Origin: Loripinus fragilis
Lineage: Eukaryota > Mollusca > Bivalvia > Lucinida > Lucinidae
Reading direction: 5' to 3'
Assembly (NCBI GenBank): GCA_964019695.1
Contig: OZ026524.1
Coordinates: 66,676,223-66,740,222, forward strand
DNA length: 64,000 nt
Made by a program: the position numbers and the translations under genes
The notes under the pieces: generated by a model
What the model saw: the letters and a program-made list of their open reading frames with translations, nothing else
What the model was told of the DNA's origin: nothing
Database searches by the model: none
Shown here: one piece after another, positions 57,203-64,000 of the stretch
How positions within the stretch are numbered: the first letter of the stretch is position 1
Layout: the number at the start of each line of letters is the position of its first letter

Positions 57203-58433
57203 CAGAGCTCTCACTAGGATTTTAAAAACAGGAGTTCAGGACTCCCATCTGGCAAAAAGTAGGAGTCCCACTGGAAAAAGTGGGAGTCCCACTCCAAAAA
57301 AGTTGGAGTCCCACCAATTTGTGCATACCGTAGATCATTTCCATTTTAGTCGGAAGTGATACATTTGAATAATTTTTAGATTGACTGATTTCAACCCTTT
57401 AAGTATTAATTGATTTAACCCTTTAAGCGTTAATGGATTGTTCCTACTATTTTGGTATATTTTTTCATGTAACCTGAACACACATTTTTTTTGTTTGGCC
57501 TTATCAAAATAAAAGATTAATCTGTTGGTACTCGTTTTATTCATTAACAAGACAGACAGCAGTCCTCTGTTTTGTATAATCATATGCAGATGGAAGTCTT
57601 TTCTTCTAAAAAAATGCATCTCGCTAGTATCTACGGCGATTGCAATGAATAGAATGATATTACTTAGCCATTTAACATGGCTTCCATGATTTAGAATTAG
57701 CGATTTTACTTGCTGAAAGTGATTTGTTTGTGTTTATTCATCTAGACACTCGGCTTGATCCGATGATATATTTCATCGCACGGCTTGAAGTGTAGCTTCA
57801 TTTGGAACTGTTACCATATACGGCTTACCGCTGTACCGGTTTTTTTCACTCTTTTGTTTGCCGTAGCAATGAACGAATGAAGAAATGCAAATCCGTAAAC
57901 TTATTGTTTTTTTCTCCATGTTTACGTTGCTCAAATCGCAAACGAGTGCAATTAATTCTCGTTCATCCCTAATCAGTCCAATTCGGAAGTCGGTAGTCCT
58001 ATGTTGTTTTACAATACCCTATTAGTTTTTCTCCCTTTAATTAACAGTAAATCGGTAGCGCATCTGTTTCAAACAATAATCCGATAATCCTTGCTTAATT
58101 ACTTTAATAATCACCTTGTAATAATCACACTGTCCCGCATCGGTAATCCTGTCAATCACCTGTCAGAATTGCTACACTGCAGTCGGAGTCATACGATTGG
58201 TCAACAGAAACGGGACAATAATCACGTCTCAAGCGGCCCGAAAAGTGTGTCGGGTTCGATAATATCAAAGGGCTTTTGATCTCCCAGTGTGTATTTATAT
58301 CTCAGCTACTGGATCTTAGCGGGTGCCGACTAAAAAAACATGCGTACACTGAACTCCCGCCTTGCGAAAATCATGCGTCCCAGGGAAAATCGTGCATACT
58401 AATACGCGTAATTCTGCGTTTCTGAGAGCTCTG
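57203..58433. mobile_element. 1.23-kb DNA element with CAGAGCTCTCA ends
   Basis: CAGAGCTCTCA at 57203 and TGAGAGCTCTG ending at 58433 are exact complements, flanked on both sides by CATAT, a likely 5-bp target duplication. Near the left end, repeats of AGGAGTCCCACTGGAAAAAG type occur. It has no long frame, so it is non-autonomous. A fragment of the same family is at 2419. It occupies a third of the large Kelch intron. Confidence 0.65.
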
Positions 58434-58739
58434 CATATGATAAGTATATCTGAGATTTTATCTTACCCATGTTATCTTACAAAGGCTATCATGTGAGGGC
58501 TCTACATTGGTTGTATATGGTTGTATTGGAACTCACGCATATGGTCATCAAGTGACATCATTGTTGTGTCAAAGTGATGTCATCATGTAATTTAGCATCT
58601 CAGCACCTTAAGAAACTTATGTTGAATAAAAATGCTGAATTCAATGGTAAACAAGAAAACAAATCCATTATTTGTATGTGGATACGGAACGATATTTCAC
58701 CTTCAGTCTATGGATCAGATGAGCTAAATATAAGTGTAC

Positions 58740-58937
58740 CTGTATGCTGCTCTTGTGACATCTGTGGTCCCTTCACCTCCGAACACAAATAGTTTGCCCT
58801 TATAACTAACGGAGGTCATAAACCTGAGTGGTTGAGGCAGTGGCGCTACTAGTGTCCATGTGTTGGTGTGCAGGTCAAAACGCTCCACTGTGCTGAGAAC
58901 TTCAGTTCCATCTTGACCACCGATTGCATACACATAA
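58740..58937 (-). CDS. Kelch gene, internal exon
   Basis: Acceptor TTGTTTATATTCAG (AG at 58939-58938) and donor GTACAC (58739 downwards). The first T completes a Gly codon started by GG at the end of the 60490 exon. It reads YVYAIGGQDGTEVLSTVERF, DLHTNTWTLVAPLPQPLRFM and KLFVFGGEGTTDVTRAAY, then AG for the split Arg. It includes one complete blade and the start of the next, with two GG doublets. 198 bp. Confidence 0.9.
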
Positions 58938-58995
58938 CTGAATATAAACAAGCATAAGAATATAAGAAAAGCATAGGGACAGTTAAGCAAAAATA

Positions 58996-59157
58996 ATTTG
59001 CGTAAAATTGCGATTATTTTCTTATGCATCAGTTTAAACATTTGTTTTGAGTGCTCAAAAGAACCGTCTCATCAAGACGGTTCTTTTGAGTACCCACAAC
59101 ATATGTTTTGGTTGAGAAATAAGAAAAATAGTTTTCAGTTACACACTCTTATCTGGG
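58996..59157. mobile_element. Hairpin MITE family C, copy 5
   Basis: TGCTCAAAAGAACCGTCTCA pairs with GACGGTTCTTTTGAGTACCC. The right end is ACACACTCTTATCTGGG. It starts ~60 bp upstream of the 58937 exon acceptor. Confidence 0.75.
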
Positions 59158-59326
59158 GGCCTGGAAAAAGTCACGGTATGTAGTGAAACGTTTTGGTGAT
59201 CAAATATGATTTTGATATAAATCTGAGTGTTTGCTATCACCCCCTACCCGGCTTAATTCCACAAGTTGTGAACCTGCAAATGTCACTGATGAGGTGATGT
59301 TTCTTTCAAAAATATATATTTTTGTC

Positions 59327-59532
59327 TTAAACCTGTCTTAAGGGGACACTCAAAAAGAAAAGCAAAATTGGTTTTCAAGACCGATTTTTGCTTAATGCAG
59401 GTCAAAAGTATTGCAGAATGCTCCAATGGAAGCATTCAGCTATACTTTTGACCTTCATTAAGCTACCATTTGTCATTAAGATCTTGGTTTTGTCTATTTT
59501 TGAGTGGCGGCTTAATACAGGTTTTACTGTAA
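59327..59532. mobile_element. MITE family D copy
   Basis: TAAACCTGTCTTAAGGGGAC and CGGCTTAATACAGGTTTTAC-TGTA ends. The centre is GCAGAATGCTCCAATGGAAG-CATTC. The layout is the same as 21955-22147. Kelch intron. Confidence 0.75.
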
Positions 59533-59544
59533 CATAGGTCAAGA

Positions 59545-59698
59545 CAAACAAAACTTTTGAGCGTCAAATTTTCCTATCCATCAGCTTTAACATTTATTTT
59601 GTGTCTCATTGAGATAGTGTTTTTGAGTACCCACAAACCATGTTTTGGTTGAGAAAGAAGAAAAATATCTTTTATTATGCACTGTTATCTAATGGCCT
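59545..59698. mobile_element. Hairpin MITE family C, copy 6 (decayed)
   Basis: AACTTTTGAGCGTCAAATTT, GTGTCTCATTGAGATAGTG, TTTTTGAGTACCCACAAACC and CACTGTTATCTAATGGCCTG. The left half of the core hairpin is deleted. Confidence 0.65.
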
Positions 59699-60104
59699 GA
59701 AAAAAAATTCATGCAATGTATTTTTATTAGTGTTAATAACGTAAAAAGGTAAATATTTGATTTGTGTATGCAATTTTTCCATCTCACCATGGTAACAATA
59801 AACTAACAATAAACTTATAACAATTAGAGGAGGCAGCTTATTAAATATTGACAGCTCTAGAAACTATCAGAAACTCATTAAAACAGACATTAGACAAAAT
59901 TATGGGGGAAAAGGGAGCTATGAATGATCAAAAAAAAAAAAACTAGTCAGCAATGTCAAATCAGAGATGTTCAGGAGATGCTGTTTAAAGAAAAATTGTT
60001 GGACAACGGACAAAGACCAATCACATTAGCTCATCTTCAGCATCTGGCTTGGGTGTGCTAAAAATAGGATTTTTTAAAAAATAGTTATTCCACGTTAAAA
60101 AACA

Positions 60105-60298
60105 ACAAATTGTTTGTTTTGCTTCTTTATGTCCCAGTCAACAAATTTTCAGTCAATTCAAGACGGATCTTCCTGGACTGAGCCAGTACTAAGCAGTGGA
60201 TAAAGTGTCCAGCTCAAGGACACAATGGCGTTGATTCTGAAACTAACAACCCTTTGATCCCCAGTCTAATATACTACCAACTGAGCCACTGCACTCCA
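60105..60298 (-). mobile_element. tRNA-SINE 1, divergent copy in Kelch intron
   Basis: TTGTTTTGCTTCTTTATGTC, CGGATCTTCCTGGACTGAGC and CTACCAACTGAGCCACTGCA keep the family order. Many substitutions show it is older than the 54757 copy. Confidence 0.7.
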
Positions 60299-60489
60299 CA
60301 TGAAAATGCTACATCAAATTTGGTAGTACAAAAATAGTTTCTATAATATAATAAGTTTTCTAAGCAATATCATAGTCAGTAGGATGCACAGATTTATTCT
60401 CACAGGTAGAAGTGGGGGTCCCAAGACAGGACTTTTTGAGTCTGGGATTCGATATGCTGCTGTTGAAATTTGAGAAGCTATTCACATAC

Positions 60490-60682
60490 CCATCCACGAT
60501 AGTGAGACAGAACATGGCCCGAGACATATGCATCTTCGCTTTCATCTGCCAGTTGGCAGTGGTTTGGTCGTAGATATAGAAGTTGTTGGAGACACCCTCA
60601 GTGGTAATAGATCCTCGGTAGTTGATCTTTCTTATCGCACCACCGGCTAAAAAGATCTGGTTTTCACCTGAGATTGCACATC
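60490..60682 (-). CDS. Kelch gene, first visible exon
   Basis: Acceptor TTTCATTTGTTTTGTAG (AG at 60684-60683) and donor GTATGTG (60489 downwards). It enters with GA completing a codon from an upstream exon outside the recognised region, then reads CAISGENQIFLAGGAIRKIN, NNFYIYDQTTANWQMKAKM and SRAMFCLTIVDG, leaving GG for the split Gly. 193 bp. It contains one blade (AGG ... YDQTTANW). Phases 2/2/1 of the three downstream junctions all fit, which strongly supports a real, currently spliced gene. BTB/BACK exons must lie beyond 64000 or in unread DNA between. Confidence 0.85.
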
Positions 60683-60725
60683 CTACAAAACAAATGAAAA
60701 AAGTCAATAAGCAATGCTTATTAGA

Positions 60726-60726
<1 letters not shown>

Positions 60727-60757
<31 letters not shown>
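60727..60757. repeat. C31 homopolymer
   Basis: An uninterrupted run of 31 C, ~45 bp upstream of the Kelch exon acceptor (on the minus strand a G-run). Its length is likely uncertain in the assembly. Confidence 0.9.
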
Positions 60758-60758
<1 letters not shown>

Positions 60759-60856
60759 CACAGTAAGAATCAGTGAAAAAACTTGGCAAGTAATAGTTCA
60801 AACCAGCAGACCTTAGTTTTGAAAAAAATTCAGTAGAATCTGTACAAACAAAAATT

Positions 60857-61622
60857 ATAAACTCCTTCATGCATATGTTCAATGTGTCTACATTGTATAG
60901 GCAAAGTCTAAGTTCTCACTGCTGTCATTTTGTCAAAAATTATTTTTTCTGAACCAAACTCCTTCATGCAAATGGTCAATGTGTCTACATTGTATAGGCA
61001 AAGTATCAAATTGTTCCATCAAAAGCTGTAGTAGGAGTTGATCGGCCCATGAAGGCACCATCTATGCATATACAAACGCCTTATTAGGGAAAAATTGTCT
61101 AAGTTCTCACTGCTGTTATTTTGTCAAAAAATATTTTTTCTGAACCAAACTCCTTCATGCAAATGGTCAATGTGTCTACATTGTATAAGCAAAGTATCAA
61201 ATTGTTCCATCAAAAGCTGTAGTAGGAGTTGATCGACCCATGAAGGCACCATCTATGCATATACAAACGCCTTATTAGGGAAAAATAGTCTAAGTTCTCA
61301 CTCCTGTCATTTTGTCAAAAAATATTTTTTCTACACCAAACTCCTTCATGCATATGTTCAATGTGTCTACATTGTATTAGCAAAGTATCAAATTGCTCCA
61401 TCAAAAGCTGTGGTAGGAGTTGATAGGCCCATGAAGGCACCATCTATGATATACAAACACCTTATTAGGGAAAAATTGTCTAAGTTCTCACAGCTGTCAT
61501 TTTGTCAAAAATTATTTTTTCTGAACCAAACTCCCTCATGCATATGTTCAATGTGTCTACATTGTATAGGAAAAGTATCAAATTGTTCCATCAAAAGCTG
61601 TGGTAGGAGTTGATCGGCCCGT
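60857..61622. repeat. 191-bp tandem array (about 4 units)
   Basis: CTAAGTTCTCACTGCTGTCA recurs at 60908, 61099, 61290 and 61480, a period of 190-191 bp. Each unit contains CCAAACTCCTTCATGCAAAT, AATGTGTCTACATTGTATAG, CATCAAAAGCTGTAGTAGGA and CAAACGCCTTATTAGGG. A partial unit precedes the first. Identity is very high, so it is recently amplified. Confidence 0.85.
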
Positions 61623-61639
61623 GTATGGCCTATAATAGC

Positions 61640-61915
61640 ATAAGCATAAAACCCTATATTAAAAGCCATTTAGAACTACAAAGGGAAATAACTCTAATAG
61701 AATTGGCACCTAGCCCTTACTTTTTGTCTAAAGTATTTGTCTTGCATATATGAACATGTTTGCAAGGTTTGATGAAAATCCAGCAATGACTCTTCAAGAT
61801 ATTAAGGAAACAAAACGTTATGGATGGACGCACGGATGCACACACGGACGGACGGACGGACAACGTGAAAACAGTATACCCACCACAAACAAAGTTTGCG
61901 GGGGGTATAAAAACA
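61640..61915 (+). mobile_element. Repeat tail with (GACG)n
   Basis: GGGAAATAACTCTAATAGAA, then a (GGAC)n-like tract at 61846-61861, then GTGAAAACAGTATACCC and GCGGGGGGTATAAAAAC. It follows the 191-bp array directly and may be its 3' terminus. I cannot classify it. Confidence 0.4.
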
Positions 61916-61937
61916 AATGCATGAACTTTAGAAAATA

Positions 61938-62179
61938 TGAGCCGCAGCATGTGATTTCCAACAATGTGGTATGTGCGACCAGCAAAGCCTCAGATCAGCC
62001 TGCGCATAGGCGCAGTCTGATCAGAGCCTTTGCTAGTCGCTTGAATATTCTATGAGTGTTAAGCTACTGACTGAACATCATTTGGAGTTACTAAGCTTAA
62101 AAGGAGGAGGCTGCACAGGCTCGTCTGAGTCTACACTTTTCAAAATGCCACATTGTTGGAAATCAGGTGCCACCGCTCA
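61938..62179 (-). mobile_element. MITE family A copy, reversed
   Basis: GAGCCGCAGCATGTGATTTC left end and ATTGTTGGAAATCAGGTGCC-ACCGCTC right end. The GCAAAGCCTCAGATCAGCCT core is near the left. It contains an open frame (62052-62288) that is only MITE sequence. Confidence 0.75.
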
Positions 62180-62217
62180 TATGGTATTTTGTCCATTTGA
62201 CAGGAGTACATGCATAA

Positions 62218-62252
62218 GGGGACATAAAGAATCAAATCAAACAAACAAACTT
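62218..62252 (+). mobile_element. tRNA-SINE 1 tail fragment, plus orientation
   Basis: GGGGACATAAAGAATCAAAT then CAAACAAACAAAC is the family's 3' end. It is the only plus-oriented trace of SINE 1 in the window. Confidence 0.55.
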
Positions 62253-62259
62253 AGCCAGT

Positions 62260-62838
62260 TTTTTATGAAAGCTTATACTTGTATTTAAAACAGGTTACAT
62301 TGTTGCTGTCTTCATGTGCAGTTTCATCACCCATCAATCAAAATGCCAATGTCCCTATATATGCACGTAGGCAAGAATATTGGAACAGGAATTATTGTTT
62401 TATTGCCATATGTAAACACGCTGCCCTTCTAAATCCGAGAAATTCCTACTTTCAGTTTCTAAATTGACTGGTTCACACGAAATTTCAAGGACCAAACTGA
62501 TAGCAACCTCCCCGATATTATTCTGAAAACATTAGTTCTTATAGGAAGGCAGGGTAAGGGGGCGCAACTGAACACTGGGGAGTTTGTATTTAGGCAAAAA
62601 TAAAACATCATTAAGCAGTCCAGCAAGTTGATTCTGGAATTCTGTACACATAAATTTTGATAGATTCACAAATCAGTTCAAATATCAAGCGTCTTCTGAT
62701 TCGAAATGGATGAACACAGTACGGGTTACTGGTAAAAATGTACCTTACAGGCAAAAACACATGCTTATTTGGTACATGCTAATTTTCAACTCTATCCGTA
62801 CTTGGGGAAAACGGACCCATAATTTACATCTGTACGGA
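62260..62838. other. Unassigned
   Basis: No supported exon or repeat. If the Kelch gene has more exons inside the window, this and 63910-64000 are where they should be sought, but I see none. Confidence 0.3.
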
Positions 62839-62839
62839 C

Positions 62840-63013
62840 ACTATCAGGAGCACTGAAATAAGACTGCATAATCAAAAATTAATTTTCTTATTACTCAATC
62901 AAATCATATGTTACAGGTAATCTAAATATCTTTAAAAGTTAATGAGATGGTTCTTATGAGCACACAAAACTTATGTTAAAACAGATGAGTAAGAAAATAA
63001 TCACACTCTTTTA
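62840..63013. mobile_element. Hairpin MITE family C, copy 7 (divergent)
   Basis: TTCTTATTACTCAATCAAAT, CATATGTTACAGGTAATCTA, AATGAGATGGTTCTTATGAG and AAGAAAATAATCACACTCTT keep the order of the family but the hairpin is decayed. Confidence 0.6.
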
Positions 63014-63058
63014 TGCTCAAAAGCAGAATATGACATTCTTGAGTAGCCAAGATTTGGC

Positions 63059-63287
63059 CCCAAGGTTATTAAACTTTTTTCATGCTCAACTCAACTGAGC
63101 ACAAAATTTCAACAACTCATAAAACTAAAATACTGAAAAGAAAATAAGTTTCTTGCTTTAAGTCTCTCAGATGAGGTATTTATCATGCTAAAAATTTTAA
63201 AAAGGCATTTTAACATTTATGAGCAGGACAAATTTTGTGCTCAGCTGAGATGAGCATGAAAAAAGTTTTGTAACATCGGTCCCTGAG
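63059..63287. mobile_element. MITE family E copy 1
   Basis: GGCCCCAAGGTTATTAAACT and TTTTTTCATGCTCAACTCAA are complemented by GAGATGAGCATGAAAAAAGT and TTTGTAACATCGGTCC. AGTCTCTCAGATGAGGTATT lies inside. It is noncoding. Confidence 0.75.
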
Positions 63288-63394
63288 GTATTTTACTGTT
63301 GTTTTTTAATTCTTTGCCCCATGGACAATTTTTCATACTTTTTGTCAACTGCTGATTTTTTTCAAAATCAACTTTTTCAAAAAATTATTTCAAG

Positions 63395-63656
63395 AATACC
63401 ATCAGAGTGTTAAACAGTTTAGATCCAGATCAGACCCGACAAGCCCGTGGTCCAAACCATTTCCAAAAGTTATCAGCAGACGACACAAGCAGATAAATAT
63501 GTGTAAAGACAATACTTTTGACTCCCAAAACATGTACTCAAATCCTATTACTCTAACTCAGCTACTTTTGTCATCTGCTGATAACCTTTGCAAATAGTTT
63601 GAACCAAAATCAGGACCAATAAAATGTCGGTCCTGATCTGGATACAAACTGTTTGA
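63395..63656. mobile_element. MITE family F, palindromic copy
   Basis: AGTGTTAAACAGTTTAGATC and CAGATCAGACCCGAC pair with GTCGGTCCTGATCTGGATAC and AAACTGTTTGACACT. GTTATCAGCAGACGAC/TCATCTGCTGATAAC are the inner arms. Confidence 0.7.
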
Positions 63657-63661
63657 CACTC

Positions 63662-63903
63662 GGGCCCCAAGGTTATAAAACTTTTTTCATACTCAACTCA
63701 ATTGAGCACTAAATTTATCCTGCTCATAAACGTTAAAATGCCAACAATTGTTGGCATTTTAACATTCATTAGCATGATAAATACAACATCTGAGAGACCT
63801 AAACAAGAAACTTCTTTATTTGTCGGTATTTTAGTGTTTATTATCAGTTGAAATTTCATGCTCAGTTGAGTTGAGCATGAAAAAAAGTTTATAACCTCTG
63901 GCC
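63662..63903. mobile_element. MITE family E copy 2
   Basis: GGGCCCCAAGGTTATAAAAC and GAGCATGAAAAAAAGTTTAT-AACC are the ends. ATGCCAACAATTGTTGGCAT is an internal perfect palindrome. The interior runs opposite to copy 1, so copies 1 and 2 flank MITE F as an inverted pair. Confidence 0.75.
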
Positions 63904-64000
63904 TGATAGTGTTCCTGAAAGAATTTTTTGAAAAAAAAAGTTACTTTTGAAAAAAAATCAGCAGATTACATTAAAAGCTTGAAAAAATTACCAACCTGGC

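Noticed and set aside
60622..60816. Frame with a poly-Pro run
   Set aside because: An artefact of the C31 homopolymer and the Kelch exon antisense.
60857..61622. Possible CRISPR-like array
   Set aside because: Whole 191-bp units are repeated with no distinct short repeat and unique spacers, and the genome is eukaryotic. This is an ordinary tandem array.

Overview
The window reads as animal nuclear DNA, most likely from a bivalve mollusc. It is A+T-rich and intron-bearing, and almost all of it is layered transposable elements: non-LTR retrotransposons, a probable Penelope-like family, mariner elements, two tRNA-derived SINE families and many palindromic MITEs. The lineage is an inference from this repeat mixture and from a shell-matrix-like gene. 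It is not proven by any single sequence. There are no bacterial operons, no CRISPR array and no complete host gene.

Host genes. I can support two. (1) A plus-strand gene has a final exon at 18231-18779. It encodes a secreted-type, cysteine-peptidase-like domain (NNCYNYA ... DFHF) of the kind I remember being labelled insoluble matrix shell protein in bivalves. A phase-compatible exon at 8257-8443 probably precedes it across a 9.8-kb intron. (2) A minus-strand Kelch-repeat (KLHL-type) gene enters from beyond the right edge. Four exons (60682-60490, 58937-58740, 55118-55018, 53881-53553) join with perfectly complementary phases, giving a 272-codon C-terminal beta-propeller. A weak candidate terminal exon lies at 28245-28301.

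Layout. 1-15 kb: sparse DNA with LINE/Penelope fragments and MITEs. 15.5-17.75 kb: two tandem 1.1-kb units, each with terminal inverted repeats and internal tRNA-like segments. 18-28 kb: the shell-type exon, MITEs, a 400-bp near-perfect foldback and a GAGCGCTC-rich inverted-repeat element. 28.4-34.4 kb: a nearly full-length but broken non-LTR retrotransposon on the minus strand, with a PHD finger in ORF1. 34.0-41.4 kb: a 5'-truncated plus-strand LINE lies exactly between two ~2.14-kb direct copies of its flank, as an extraordinarily long target-site duplication would. 42.5-52.7 kb: two mariner elements with dead transposases, a Penelope-like RT relic split by a SINE, and many SINEs. 53-64 kb: the Kelch exons, with introns filled by MITEs (one hairpin family occurs seven times in ~10 kb), then a 191-bp tandem array.

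All transposon coding sequences seen are pseudogenes. The most notable observations are the 2.14-kb duplication bracketing the LINE, the one-sided orientation and regional clustering of the tRNA-SINE, the hairpin family in and around the Kelch gene, and the convergent tRNA-like segments inside the tandem TIR units.
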